Positions 23,649 through 32,473 of a stretch of DNA of 39,055 nucleotides are shown here, piece after piece. The stretch is from contig JAFYYI010000093.1 in the NCBI GenBank assembly GCA_017557665.1, positions 1-39,055 on the forward strand, given 5' to 3'. The position numbers were made by a program, and so were the translations under genes. The first letter of the stretch is position 1. The number at the start of each line of letters is the position of its first letter. The notes below the pieces were generated by a model. The model saw nothing but the letters and a program-made list of their open reading frames with translations, was not told the DNA's origin and ran no database searches. This DNA is from Muribaculaceae bacterium. Its GTDB lineage: Bacteria; Bacteroidota; Bacteroidia; Bacteroidales; Muribaculaceae.

Positions 23649-25574
23649 ATGAAAATTGACCGTCAAAAAATAGCCGATCACGTTAATCTTCCTGTCATGA
23701 AACTGATAGGTAGTGTCGCTGATGAACTGCATCGCGAATGCTACGTCGTCGGCGGTTACGTGAGGGACATCTTTCTGGAGCGTCCCAGCAACGATATGGA
23801 TTTCGTGACTGTGGGCAGCGGCATTGAGGTGGCCAAAGCGGTCGCTCAACGCATCGGCAAGCGTGCCCATTTGTCGGTATTCCGCACCTATGGCACAGCA
23901 CAGGTCAAAACACGCCAATGGGAACTTGAGTTTGTTGGTGCACGTCGAGAATCCTATCGCCGCGAGAGTCGCAATCCCATTGTGGAAGACGGAACGCTCA
24001 ACGATGACCAGCAGCGACGTGATTTCACCATCAACGCCATGGCCATTTGCCTGAACAAAGAACGCTATGGCGAGTTGCTTGACCCGTTTGACGGTATCGG
24101 TGACCTGGAACGTCGCATCATCCGCACGCCTCTCAACCCCGACATCACCTTCAGCGACGACCCGTTGAGGATGATGCGTGCCGTTCGATTCGCCACTCAA
24201 TTAAACTTCGACATCTTTCCTGAGACTTTCGATGCCATCCGTCGCAATGCGAAGCGCATCAACATTATCACGCGCGAACGCATAGCCGAGGAACTGATGA
24301 AAATCATGCGCAGCACTCAACCCTCCCGGGGCTGGCTGCTGCTGGAACAGTGCGGCTTGCTGCCTCTCATCTTTCCGGAACTTGCTGCTCTCAAAGGTGT
24401 TGAGACGGTTAACGGTCGTGGCCACAAGGACAACTTCATGCACACGATGCAGGTGCTTGATAACGTGGCTGCCTCCAGTACTGACGTATGGTTGCGCTGG
24501 GCCGCCCTGCTGCATGATGTAGGCAAGGCGCGGACCAAGCGTTGGGATCCGCAGTTGGGCTGGACCTTCCACAATCACAACTTCATCGGAGAGAAAATGG
24601 TGCCCAAGATTTTTGCCAAGATGCGCCTGCCGCTCAATGAGCACATGAAGTATGTGAAAAAACTCGTTGGCCTGCACATGCGCCCCATTGCTCTCGTTGA
24701 AGACGAGGTGACCGACAGTGCCGTGCGCCGCCTGCTCTTTGATGCTGGGGACGACATTGATGACCTGATGACCTTGTGCAAAGCCGACATCACCAGCAAG
24801 AACCAGAACAAGGTGCAACGATTCCGCGAGAACTTTGACCTGGTGAAACAGAAACTCGTGGACATCGAGGAGAAAGACCGTGTACGCAATTTCCAACCTC
24901 CTGTAGATGGCGATGAGATTATGCAATGCTTCGGTTTGGAGCCCTCTCCTTCGGTCGGTTTCATCAAGGATGCCATCAAAGACGCCATACTCGACGGCAT
25001 CATCAGCAATGAATATGCAGCAGCTTATCGATTGATGTTTGAAAAGGCTGCTGAGCTGAATATCGAATCAGTCCACAAGGGCCAACTGTGCCACACTTGT
25101 ATGGATTCACCCTTAGGCACATTATATTTAGGTGCCACCGATGAAGGTATTGCTTTTATCGGTTGGGACAAGAATGGTGTCAATGCCATTGCCAAACGGC
25201 TGGGCAAACAACCCGTTGAGACCGAGACGCCCCTGCTTGCCCAATGCAAGCGCCAACTTGAAGAGTACTTTGCCGGCACGCGCCACACCTTCTCGCTGCC
25301 GCTGCATGTCGCTGGCACCGAACATCAAATGAAAGCATGGGAGGAATTACAGAAGATACCTTATGGCGAGACCATCAGCTATGGCGAACAAGCTAAACGT
25401 ATAGGCAATCCCAAAGGCTCTCGAGCTGTGGCACAGGCCAACCACAATAACCCTGTGTCAATAGTTATACCATGTCACCGCGTCATCAATGCCAACGGCT
25501 CGCTCGGTGGCTATGCTTCGGGAACCGACAAAAAACAGACCCTACTGGACCTAGAGAAATCAAACAACACTTAA
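23649..25574 (+). CDS. CCA tRNA nucleotidyltransferase fused to O6-alkylguanine-DNA alkyltransferase
   Basis: The protein has 641 residues from the ATG at 23649. Residues 1-~475 are a class II CCA-adding enzyme with an HD domain: nucleotide site GGYVRD (35-40), metal-binding DMD (49-51), RRDFTINAMA (123-132), tail-domain helices, and HD motif LLHDVGK (287-293). Residues ~481-641 are a complete Ada/MGMT-type alkyltransferase: SPLGTLYL near 487, the IPYGETISYGEQAKRIGNPKG DNA-binding stretch at ~570-590, SRAVAQA, and PCHRV with acceptor C609. The linker (NIESVHKGQL) is short, with no stop codon and no strong internal start except a possible ATG at the MDSPLG position. One part repairs tRNA 3' ends, the other removes alkyl groups from guanine. 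The fusion is unusual; each half is securely identified. Confidence 0.93.
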   Translation: MKIDRQKIADHVNLPVMKLIGSVADELHRECYVVGGYVRDIFLERPSNDMDFVTVGSGIEVAKAVAQRIGKRAHLSVFRTYGTAQVKTRQWELEFVGARRESYRRESRNPIVEDGTLNDDQQRRDFTINAMAICLNKERYGELLDPFDGIGDLERRIIRTPLNPDITFSDDPLRMMRAVRFATQLNFDIFPETFDAIRRNAKRINIITRERIAEELMKIMRSTQPSRGWLLLEQCGLLPLIFPELAALKGVETVNGRGHKDNFMHTMQVLDNVAASSTDVWLRWAALLHDVGKARTKRWDPQLGWTFHNHNFIGEKMVPKIFAKMRLPLNEHMKYVKKLVGLHMRPIALVEDEVTDSAVRRLLFDAGDDIDDLMTLCKADITSKNQNKVQRFRENFDLVKQKLVDIEEKDRVRNFQPPVDGDEIMQCFGLEPSPSVGFIKDAIKDAILDGIISNEYAAAYRLMFEKAAELNIESVHKGQLCHTCMDSPLGTLYLGATDEGIAFIGWDKNGVNAIAKRLGKQPVETETPLLAQCKRQLEEYFAGTRHTFSLPLHVAGTEHQMKAWEELQKIPYGETISYGEQAKRIGNPKGSRAVAQANHNNPVSIVIPCHRVINANGSLGGYASGTDKKQTLLDLEKSNNT

Positions 25575-25580
25575 AGAACC

Positions 25581-25612
25581 AAGAAACCGACCCTTTTGAA
25601 GGTCGGTTTCTT
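25581..25612. terminator. Bidirectional terminator between convergent genes
   Basis: AAGAAACCGACC and GGTCGGTTTCTT form a perfect 12-bp stem around CTTTTGAA. It lies between the cca-ogt stop (25574) and the lipoprotein gene ending at 25616 on the other strand. Confidence 0.85.
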
Positions 25613-25615
25613 AAT

Positions 25616-26368
25616 TTAATCGTTTTGGTTAAGCCCAAAGACCCATTTGTCCCATGGTTCAGAAATCAGGGTCGGGTCATCGGTGCTGATGACGTCATCG
25701 CCTGAATAATAGCCGCGCACAGTATAACGGTGGGTCACATGATAGAAATCATAATAAGACGGTTCAAACACCTGAAGAAAAACTTCTTCGCTCTGCAAGT
25801 CAGTGCCTCGCCATATCATCATGGTATAAGTCGTCTCGAACGCTGAACTCGATGTCCTGCGATAGACAGCCTTGCGTCCCGCATCGAAATAGAAATCACC
25901 GTTAAAGACGGTAAAGCCGTCGTTTGTGCCATGAGCAAAACGGTTTTCTTCCTTATCCCACATGATCAATGTGCTGTACTCCCGGTTGCAGCCGGGGCCA
26001 ATCAGGATATCAACGTTGCCATCAAAATTAACATCAAGGAAATGCACGACATCGCGTGCGACAGCGTCATCCTCGCTGATGGGGACGCTCTGCATCAATA
26101 CTCCATCAGCATATATATCCGCCCTATCAAAACAATACTCTCCCTCATGAAGCTTCACCTCAAGGACAGGGTGAGTTGTCGGGCAATCGGCCACTATGAA
26201 GAGTCCGTACTGATCAACATTAACCGGCTGCACCGACAGCGGACTCACTTGCTGGCTCACCTGATGATTCTTTGTCTGACCTATGGCCTTGCAGGCCGTC
26301 AACATGACTAATATGGCAATCACACATGGAGATAAACTGATAGCTGTTCTCTTCATCTTGTTCATCAT
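25616..26368 (-). CDS. Lipoprotein of unknown function
   Basis: The 250-residue protein has a lipoprotein signal ending LVMLTAC (lipidated cysteine ~26). The mature part contains HFLDVNFDGNVDILIGPG (~108-125), an FG-GAP/VCBS-like calcium-binding loop (DxNxDGxxD). The rest is beta-rich with aromatic clusters (YYDFYHVTHRY). I recognise no named family beyond that motif. It starts immediately after the stop of the MALIKC zinc-ribbon gene (TAAATGATG), so the two are translationally coupled; three in-frame ATGs (26368, 26365, 26356) are possible starts. It probably sits in the outer membrane, facing the periplasm or the surface. Confidence 0.8.
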   Translation of the reverse strand: MMNKMKRTAISLSPCVIAILVMLTACKAIGQTKNHQVSQQVSPLSVQPVNVDQYGLFIVADCPTTHPVLEVKLHEGEYCFDRADIYADGVLMQSVPISEDDAVARDVVHFLDVNFDGNVDILIGPGCNREYSTLIMWDKEENRFAHGTNDGFTVFNGDFYFDAGRKAVYRRTSSSAFETTYTMMIWRGTDLQSEEVFLQVFEPSYYDFYHVTHRYTVRGYYSGDDVISTDDPTLISEPWDKWVFGLNQND

Positions 26369-27055
26369 TTAATTACCAGTTTCTTTCACTTTTAACTTGA
26401 AAGTGTAATTCTTGTCGTTGGCGCCATCACGGTAACGCTTAAACGTGCCTGAATACACGCCAGAATCAAACTTCCCGACAAACACTCCAGTCTTCTCACC
26501 TTTTTTATTTCTTTCATTGAGTTCCATTTGTCCATCCTTGAGCGTGCCGCGAAGAGTCAAGTCGTTAGGTGATTTACCTATATAGATATAACTTCCATCA
26601 ACAGCAGTGCCGTAAACTTGCAATCTCATTTCCACAGGAAATTCGCCAATATTGCCAGTCATCACGTAAGAAGAGTTAAGCGGTTCTTGGGAAATTGTTG
26701 ACTCACTCTCTTCGGACTCATCGGCATTTTCATCTTTCAATGATTCCTGTATGTTGGGAGTGACATCTATCTTAGTCACGGGTTGGGTCGTGTCTTGTTG
26801 GGTGACCTGAGGAGATGGTGACGGATTAAACATCATCTTGTAGAGTGCAAAACCACCAGCGACACCAATAACTACAATTGCCCCCATCAAGAAATAGGAG
26901 AGAGAGTTTTTCTTTTTATGATAAGAAGATTGTGATTGACCCTGATGAGACATTCCAGGCATTTTTTCAGATCCTATTTGAGCCCCACAATACGGACACA
27001 CACTTGTCGTATCAGAGACCATCTGCCCACATACATTACATTTTATCAGTGCCAT
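26369..27055 (-). CDS. Zinc-ribbon single-pass membrane protein (MALIKC family)
   Basis: The 228-residue protein begins MALIKCNVCG and carries two CxxC pairs (C6, C9, C20, C23), a zinc ribbon. A transmembrane helix lies at ~53-70 (YFLMGAIVVIGVAGGFALYKM), followed by a low-complexity acidic Q/T/E/S linker and a beta-rich extracytoplasmic domain (~128-228). The C-terminal domain has repeated YxG(T/S)-type turns, including GEFPVEMRLQV and GVYSGTFKRYRDG. A related gene lies 33 bp upstream (27089-27715) and a third family member is at 36271. The cytoplasmic ribbon plus external domain suggests sensing or scaffolding, but no function is established. Confidence 0.8.
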   Translation of the reverse strand: MALIKCNVCGQMVSDTTSVCPYCGAQIGSEKMPGMSHQGQSQSSYHKKKNSLSYFLMGAIVVIGVAGGFALYKMMFNPSPSPQVTQQDTTQPVTKIDVTPNIQESLKDENADESEESESTISQEPLNSSYVMTGNIGEFPVEMRLQVYGTAVDGSYIYIGKSPNDLTLRGTLKDGQMELNERNKKGEKTGVFVGKFDSGVYSGTFKRYRDGANDKNYTFKLKVKETGN

Positions 27056-27088
27056 GAGTCGATATATTAAAACTGAATTAATGTGATG

Positions 27089-27715
27089 TCAATCGACATA
27101 GAGATAGAAATCCAGCGTCACGTCTTTCACGCTTTGAAACTCGCCTGTATAGCTCTCGCCTGAATGCTCTCCTGTAATAATCACACGTTTTCCTACAAAT
27201 TTTCCGATATATTTCCCACGGAGGTATGCGTTGATGGCGCATTGACCGGTTGCTTCATCGTAATACTCCAGTTCAAGTGTTCGTTTCACATTGTCAGGAC
27301 CGTCGAAAACATAATGACCGGTTTTACCTTCCATTACAAATTCTTTACAATGGACTTCACCGATATTGCCCCACAAATCCATATAAACGAGAGCATCAGT
27401 ATTGTGCTGCTCGTTATTATCCCTGTTATTATCCCCGTTATCTTCTTCGGTTGTCACCGTTTGCGATGTCTCGGTCGGGGTGTCAATGGGCTGCGGATTA
27501 TAGTCACTCGAGGGAGTCCTGATGACCGTAAAGTACAAGATTAAGCCACCTATCAGACCTATCAAAATGCTGGCAATTATCATTACGGGAGATAGTTTCT
27601 TCTTTGTGCCATCGTCCGAAGATGAGTACCCCCTTAGTGGCGCACCACAATGCGGACAAGTGCTGGCCTTGTCCGAAACCTCATGAAAACATTCTCTACA
27701 TTTAATCAGTGCCAT
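27089..27715 (-). CDS. Zinc-ribbon single-pass membrane protein (MALIKC family)
   Basis: The 208-residue protein begins MALIKCRECFHEVSDKASTC with two CxxC pairs (C6, C9, C20, C23), then a membrane helix at ~44-64 (VMIIASILIGLIGGLILYF). An acidic D/N/E/T-rich linker precedes a small beta-rich outer domain (~110-208) that shares WGNIGEV and YTGEF patterns with the next gene. The two are a tandem duplication in one transcript with the lipoprotein gene downstream. No function is established. A terminator for the preceding gtrA-like gene lies just upstream (27722-27782). Confidence 0.8.
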   Translation of the reverse strand: MALIKCRECFHEVSDKASTCPHCGAPLRGYSSSDDGTKKKLSPVMIIASILIGLIGGLILYFTVIRTPSSDYNPQPIDTPTETSQTVTTEEDNGDNNRDNNEQHNTDALVYMDLWGNIGEVHCKEFVMEGKTGHYVFDGPDNVKRTLELEYYDEATGQCAINAYLRGKYIGKFVGKRVIITGEHSGESYTGEFQSVKDVTLDFYLYVD

Positions 27716-27721
27716 GATGTG

Positions 27722-27782
27722 TCAAAATACTAAAAGCAAGAGTATTCGTTTTACCATTTAAAAGACTCTTGCAGAAACACTA
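27722..27782 (-). terminator. Intrinsic terminator after the GtrA-family gene
   Basis: On the minus strand GCAAGAGT (27775-27782) pairs with ACTCTTGC (27736-27743) around a ~31-nt loop and is followed by TTTTAGTATTTT. Confidence 0.6.
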
Positions 27783-27807
27783 ACTTATCTTAAAACACAA
27801 AGAAAAA

Positions 27808-28281
27808 TCACTTGCCAGGGGTGCTTGCAGGATCGACGCGGAAGGTGACAAATCTATTGTAGGCATAGTTAGCAAGCGTGTAAACGACCATGGCGAGAAC
27901 CATGACGATATTCTGACCTGCTTTCTCCATGGGGAAGAAGGGTATGATGTTGTCGGGCAGGCTCTTCCAGCCCAGGCCTTCAAGAAGAATCCAGCTAACA
28001 CATAGCTGCAGAGCAAGACAGAGAAGGAAACCGCAAACAAATAGCAGGAGTTCACGCTTGAAGTTATTCTTGGTCTTGAACACCCAATTACGGTTCCAGA
28101 GGAAACTGTTAATGACACCCAACACATAGCCCGTCACGTTAGAGATACCATAAGCGAGGCCCATCTTGGTGTTGAGCAGATAGAATGTAACCAAAGTGAT
28201 AAGCGTGTTGAGAACACCTATCACACCATATTTCAGGAGTTGAATGCCTGTCTGGCGGGCTTCGGCTTTATCTATCTTCAT
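27808..28281 (-). CDS. GtrA-family membrane protein
   Basis: The 157-residue protein has four predicted helices (near 17-39, 45-63, 81-103 and 123-145). The GtrA hallmark is LLKYGVIGVLNTLITL followed by NFLWNR-like NSFLWNRNWVFK and a final NYAYNRFVTFR. GtrA proteins are thought to help move polyprenyl-linked glucose or other sugars across the membrane for O-antigen or wall-glycan decoration. No glycosyltransferase is adjacent, so the substrate is open. A good promoter (28301-28330) lies directly upstream, and the gene is probably monocistronic. Confidence 0.88.
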   Translation of the reverse strand: MKIDKAEARQTGIQLLKYGVIGVLNTLITLVTFYLLNTKMGLAYGISNVTGYVLGVINSFLWNRNWVFKTKNNFKRELLLFVCGFLLCLALQLCVSWILLEGLGWKSLPDNIIPFFPMEKAGQNIVMVLAMVVYTLANYAYNRFVTFRVDPASTPGK

Positions 28282-28300
28282 GATAACAGTTATTACTTGG

Positions 28301-28330
28301 CAAAATTAGATATTATTAACGAATTTACAA
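28301..28330 (-). promoter_or_regulatory. Promoter of the GtrA-family gene
   Basis: On the minus strand TTG (28328-28330), a 19-bp spacer and TAATTTTG (28301-28308). The leader before the ATG at 28281 would be about 15 nt. Confidence 0.7.
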
Positions 28331-28370
28331 AATTATTTTTGATTTAATGCGACTTTATTACCCACCATTC

Positions 28371-28877
28371 TCAATTAGGGCTGGTAAAAAGCCCGACATT
28401 GACCAATCCTTGCAGGGTGTCACAGTTCTCCATAGCCTGCCAAACCTTAACAGAGCAAACATCATTGGGAGTGATATCACTGACAATTGGCACCTTCTTC
28501 TGGTATAATGCGCCGAATCCCCCACCCGTCCAGTTTCCATACTCGTCGGCCAGTGTCATTTCAAGACGTTTACGATTGACCGTTGAATCGGTAGAGATCA
28601 GATCCACCACCAGCGACAGATTACAGAATTTGTAACTGTTGTCGTGACGAACAGCCAGAGAAAGGTCGTAATAGCCTGTGGAATCATCATACTCGGGTGA
28701 GAATGTCAATGGCGTCTCACGTAGCCAACCAGTTGAAGGCAAGTTGACATAGCTGGCATGGGACAACGTCGGTTTGTGCTCACAGGCTGAAAAGATGAGC
28801 ATTGCGGCAGCAATGAACATTGTCATTGCTACCGCTTTGGTCATCTTATTCAGGACGCTGTGGTCACTCATTTTCAT
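28371..28877 (-). CDS. gldH: Gliding-motility/T9SS-type lipoprotein GldH
   Basis: The 168-residue lipoprotein has its lipid-anchored cysteine in LIFSAC (~C32). The mature protein carries the GldH pattern ASYVNLPSTGWLRETPLTF, LSLVVDL and the W-rich TGGGFGALYQKK. GldH was defined in Flavobacterium gliding, but homologues are retained in non-gliding Bacteroidales next to the PSP1-domain gene, as here (14-bp gap after ricT). The start at 28877 gives a short polar N-region; internal ATGs at 28871 and 28844 would also keep the signal. Its role in a non-gliding organism is uncertain. Confidence 0.85.
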   Translation of the reverse strand: MKMSDHSVLNKMTKAVAMTMFIAAAMLIFSACEHKPTLSHASYVNLPSTGWLRETPLTFSPEYDDSTGYYDLSLAVRHDNSYKFCNLSLVVDLISTDSTVNRKRLEMTLADEYGNWTGGGFGALYQKKVPIVSDITPNDVCSVKVWQAMENCDTLQGLVNVGLFTSPN

Positions 28878-28891
28878 TGAATGATTTGCTA

Positions 28892-30352
28892 TCAGCCTTG
28901 ACCGTTAGCGTCGAACGATGGCTTACCGTCATCAGCCGATTGTTGACGAGGTCTGAAAGTCTTCAGCGGACGCGACGGCTTGTCTTGACGTTGAGGCTTT
29001 TCGCCTCGGTTGTCGCCACCCTTAGGCTGTGCGGCACCATCTTGCTGCTGACGCTTGGACTTGCCTTGACGCTGTTTACGCTCATGCTTATTGTTGGGAG
29101 CTCCATTTCCTTGGGGTTCACGCTCTTTGTTGGGTCGCTTACCCTTATCTTCATTTGGAGTATCCGGCTTATCAGACTTGTCAGCTTTATGGCTCTCGTT
29201 GGCTGCCGCTGCCTTGTCAGCAGATTTCTTCTTCTTTTTCTTCTTCTTTTTACTGTCAAACCTGTTGATCGCATCCTGATTAAGCAAGTCGCCAAAAGGA
29301 GATGTCGATTTCTTGTCATCATCTTCAGGCTTCAAACTATCGGGCTTCACACCATTCTTATTCAGCGCAATGATCTCAAAGGCTTGGGCGGCCGTCAATG
29401 TTACAGTGTTAACGGGAGCGTTGCGCTCGGTGGAATAGGTAATTTCACGCTTGAGTGCATCAGCCTTGAAATAGTAATAGGTGGTTTCCTTGGTCTCAAG
29501 GCGCACATCCTTGGCCGGCAATTGACGGATTGCCTCGACATAGGTATTTACCTCAAAGTTGATACAGCACTTGAGTTTAGCGCACTGTCCGGCCAGGTTC
29601 TGCGGATTGAGTGAGATGTCCTGGAAACGGGCGGCACTGGTTGCCACCGACACAAAGCTCGACATCCACGTTGCACAACACAGAGGCCTGCCACAAGGAC
29701 CGATGCCGCCGATGCGACCAGCTTCTTGGCGTGCGCCAATCTGCTTCATCTCGACACGTATCTTGAAAACGTCGGCAAGCACCTTGATGAGTTGGCGGAA
29801 GTCCACTCGCTCGTCGGCAATGTAGTAGAATATCGCCTTGTTGCCGTCGCCTTGATACTCGACGTCACCAATTTTCATCTTCAGACCTAAGTCTACAGCA
29901 ATCTTGCGTGAGCGTATCATCGTATCCTCCTCTCGAGCCTTTGCCTGTTCATAGCGTTCCATGTCGGCAGGTTTGGCTTTACGGAAGACACGCAGAATCT
30001 CAGCATCCTTGCGCAGGTTCACACGCTTCATCTGGTTCTTGACCAGGCGTCCCGTGAGTCCCACACGACCGATGTCATGCCCTGGATTGGCCTCAACAGC
30101 CACCCAGTCACCTCTCTTGAGAGGGATGTGCGTGCTATTGCGATAGAAGCCGCGACGGGTGTTCTTAAATAGCACCTCGACAATCTCAAAATCATTGTCG
30201 GGCACGTCCTCCAGCCAGTTAGTGCTGGTAAGGTTACACCGCCCCACTTCTCCGCAGCAACCGCCGCTGCAGGGCCCAGCGTCACATTTCACGCACGGGT
30301 CCGTTGCATTGTCAGGCACGATCGGTTGTTGAATGTTCTTAATCTCGTCCAT
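28892..30352 (-). CDS. ricT: PSP1/RicT-domain protein with cysteine-rich N-terminus and basic disordered tail
   Basis: The protein has 486 residues from the ATG at 30352; a GTG at 30364 is an alternative. An N-terminal segment is cysteine-rich (C20, C23, C28, C32, C33, C39). The PSP1 domain spans ~55-290 with the conserved GPCGRPLCC (C220, C225, C226) and CAKLKCC (C257, C262, C263). In Bacillus subtilis RicT works with RicA and RicF, carries Fe-S clusters and steers RNase Y. Here the gene lies 15 bp after rny, which supports the same partnership. The last ~120 residues are low-complexity, with a run of nine lysines near 368 and many K/R/Q/P, likely disordered and RNA-binding. RicA and RicF homologues are not in view. 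Confidence 0.88.
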   Translation of the reverse strand: MDEIKNIQQPIVPDNATDPCVKCDAGPCSGGCCGEVGRCNLTSTNWLEDVPDNDFEIVEVLFKNTRRGFYRNSTHIPLKRGDWVAVEANPGHDIGRVGLTGRLVKNQMKRVNLRKDAEILRVFRKAKPADMERYEQAKAREEDTMIRSRKIAVDLGLKMKIGDVEYQGDGNKAIFYYIADERVDFRQLIKVLADVFKIRVEMKQIGARQEAGRIGGIGPCGRPLCCATWMSSFVSVATSAARFQDISLNPQNLAGQCAKLKCCINFEVNTYVEAIRQLPAKDVRLETKETTYYYFKADALKREITYSTERNAPVNTVTLTAAQAFEIIALNKNGVKPDSLKPEDDDKKSTSPFGDLLNQDAINRFDSKKKKKKKKKSADKAAAANESHKADKSDKPDTPNEDKGKRPNKEREPQGNGAPNNKHERKQRQGKSKRQQQDGAAQPKGGDNRGEKPQRQDKPSRPLKTFRPRQQSADDGKPSFDANGQG

Positions 30353-30367
30353 TGTGGTACGCACACA

Positions 30368-31933
30368 TTATTTAGCGTAGCTCACGGCACGCGTCTCACG
30401 GATGACGGTGATGCGCACCTGTCCGGGATAAGTCATCTCGTCCTGAATCTTCTGAGCGATCTCGTTGGAGAGCTTTTCGGTCTCCTCATCGGTAATCTTG
30501 TCTGCTCCGACAATCACGCGCAGCTCACGACCAGCCTGAATAGCATAAGTCTTGACCACACCAGGATAAGACAATGCCAAATGCTCCAGGTCATTGAGAC
30601 GCTTGATATAGGCCTCGACAATCTCGCGACGGGCACCGGGACGGGCGCCACTGATGGCGTCACACACTTGAACAATGGGTGCGTAAAGGCTGGTAGCCTC
30701 CTCCTCATCGTGGTGAGCGCCGATGGCGTTGCAGATGTCAGGTTTCTCCTTGAATTTCTCGGCCAGCTTCATACCCAGCTGTGCGTGCGGCAATTCGGGC
30801 TCATCATCGGGCACCTTGCCGATATCGTGCAACAATCCGGCACGGCGAGCCTTCTTGGGATTCAATCCCAACTCACTGGCCATGATGGCACACAGGTTAG
30901 CGGTCTCACGCGAATGCTGAAGCAGGTTCTGACCATAGCTGGAGCGGTATTTCATCTTACCGATAAGACGGATGAGCTCGGGGTGCAGGCCATGGATACC
31001 CATGTCGATTGCCGTGCGCTTGCCGGTCTCAATTACCTCTTCCTCTACCTGACGGCGTACCTTGGCCACCACCTCCTCGATACGGGCGGGATGGATACGG
31101 CCGTCGCTCACCAGCTGGTGCAGCGCCAGACGGGCAATCTCACGACGTACAGGGTCAAATCCCGAGAGCACGATAGCCTCAGGAGTATCATCCACCACGA
31201 TTTCAACGCCTGTTGCGGCCTCGAGAGCACGGATATTGCGTCCTTCACGGCCGATGATACGTCCCTTGATCTCGTCGTTATCGATGTGGAAAACAGTGAC
31301 AGCATTCTCTACGGCCGTCTCGGTTGCCACTCGCTGTATGGTCTCAATGATGATGCGCTTGGCTTCTTTGTTGGCCGTCATCTTGGCATCATCCATTATG
31401 TCGTTGATATAGCTGGCAGCATTAGTCTTGGCCTCGTCTTTGAGCGACTCAATGAGTTTCTCCTTGGCTTCCTCGGCCGACAGACCGCTGACGTGCTCCA
31501 ATGTGTCGCGCACGCTGCGCTCCATCTTGTCCACTTCCTTCTTGCGGTCATCAAGAAGTGCCATCTGATTGTCAACATTCATCTTGAGGGCCTCTACGCT
31601 GGCCTTGAGGTTATCCACCTCATTGCTACGGCGCTTGAGTTCACCCTGTTGCTGATTGAGGGACATCTCACGTTGTTTGAGTTTAGCCTCGTTGGTCTGC
31701 ACCTTAGTCAGTCGGGCATTTGCCTCTTTCTCGGCCTCACTCTTAATCGACATACCGGCTTCTTTGCCTTTCAGCACCTCATTATTCTTGAGAACCTCGG
31801 CTTCAAGACGCGCCTTCTCAAGAATCTCGTTGGCTTGCGATTTAGCGCTCTTGCGGGAATAATACAAGGCGGCTACACAGCCAATCACCATCGCCAGGAT
31901 GGCTACAATCACAGTTACTATAGTAGGATTCAT
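30368..31933 (-). CDS. rny: Ribonuclease Y
   Basis: The protein has 521 residues from the ATG at 31933 ([15 protein letters not shown]). A TTG at 31960 is upstream, but it falls in the end of the 6S-like RNA. It has an N-terminal membrane anchor (~4-24), a long coiled coil (~30-190), a KH RNA-binding domain with [15 protein letters not shown] (~207-221), and an HD phosphohydrolase domain with [16 protein letters not shown] and HHDEEE (~330-400). RNase Y starts mRNA decay by endonucleolytic cleavage at the membrane. ricT follows in the same operon. zapA and the coiled-coil gene lie upstream. Confidence 0.96.
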   Translation of the reverse strand: MNPTIVTVIVAILAMVIGCVAALYYSRKSAKSQANEILEKARLEAEVLKNNEVLKGKEAGMSIKSEAEKEANARLTKVQTNEAKLKQREMSLNQQQGELKRRSNEVDNLKASVEALKMNVDNQMALLDDRKKEVDKMERSVRDTLEHVSGLSAEEAKEKLIESLKDEAKTNAASYINDIMDDAKMTANKEAKRIIIETIQRVATETAVENAVTVFHIDNDEIKGRIIGREGRNIRALEAATGVEIVVDDTPEAIVLSGFDPVRREIARLALHQLVSDGRIHPARIEEVVAKVRRQVEEEVIETGKRTAIDMGIHGLHPELIRLIGKMKYRSSYGQNLLQHSRETANLCAIMASELGLNPKKARRAGLLHDIGKVPDDEPELPHAQLGMKLAEKFKEKPDICNAIGAHHDEEEATSLYAPIVQVCDAISGARPGARREIVEAYIKRLNDLEHLALSYPGVVKTYAIQAGRELRVIVGADKITDEETEKLSNEIAQKIQDEMTYPGQVRITVIRETRAVSYAK

Positions 31934-31957
31934 TAATAAATTGATAAAATTATAAAA

Positions 31958-32156
31958 CAAATAGCGCCACTACAGGATGCGTCTAATAGGCTGACTCGCA
32001 GCCTAATAAGATACAAAGCCTAAAGTGGTGCAGGAACCTAATTCTAAATAATCGTCATTACACCTTGCCCGATAGCCGCATCGCAATCACCTGTGGACCA
32101 GATTCTTATTGGTCCAGGTTACCACGGCTGCAAGAAATCGCAGCAGGGCATAAATC
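31958..32156 (-). ncRNA. ssrS: Probable 6S RNA
   Basis: This 200-nt gap between zapA and rny has the architecture of 6S RNA. A terminal helix pairs GCCCTGCTGC (32140-32149) with GTAGTGGCGC (31964-31973), nine of ten positions including wobbles. A large central bubble follows; its 3' side has a small hairpin, TAGGCTG-CGAGT-CAGCCTA. A long apical arm starts GTGGTAACCT paired with AGGTT-CCTGC-ACCAC. The ~195-nt length is right. 6S RNA is also linked to zapA in proteobacteria. 6S RNA binds sigma-70-type holoenzyme and mimics an open promoter. The call rests on hand-folding and position, not on a covariance search. Confidence 0.65.
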
Positions 32157-32157
32157 T

Positions 32158-32454
32158 TTACTCTTCGCTACCCAAAAGGGCATCGAGTTGTTGATCCAAA
32201 TCAGTCAGGAAATCATTGACCTGCCGGTTTTCACCGTATGCCTCGAGATAGAGGCGTGCAAACTGAAAAGCAACTCTGCCCAGCACATCAGCCGAAGTGC
32301 CGTTGAAACGAGTCATCCACTTCTTCCACAGCGTGTTGACTAGTTCCTCGGCCTTACGGTAGTTCTCCTCCTCGCCCGGGTTGATACTCAGGGCGATAGG
32401 ATTTGCGGCATCAGCGAGTTGAATCCAGATTCTTTCTTTATTATTGTCGGCCAT
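32158..32454 (-). CDS. zapA: Cell-division protein ZapA
   Basis: The 98-residue protein resembles ZapA, which cross-links FtsZ filaments. It has the N-terminal strand region RIWIQLADAANPIALSI, a helix beginning EEENYRKAEELVNTLWKKW, and a C-terminal coiled coil. It overlaps no gene and sits 19 bp after the coiled-coil protein gene. The position just before the 6S RNA matches the zapA-ssrS linkage known elsewhere. Confidence 0.85.
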   Translation of the reverse strand: MADNNKERIWIQLADAANPIALSINPGEEENYRKAEELVNTLWKKWMTRFNGTSADVLGRVAFQFARLYLEAYGENRQVNDFLTDLDQQLDALLGSEE

Positions 32455-32473
32455 AACGGTAGAAAGTGTCGTG

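Noticed and set aside
30326..31936. Long plus-strand frame opposite rny (536 codons)
   Set aside because: Antisense shadow of RNase Y; the product has no recognisable domain.
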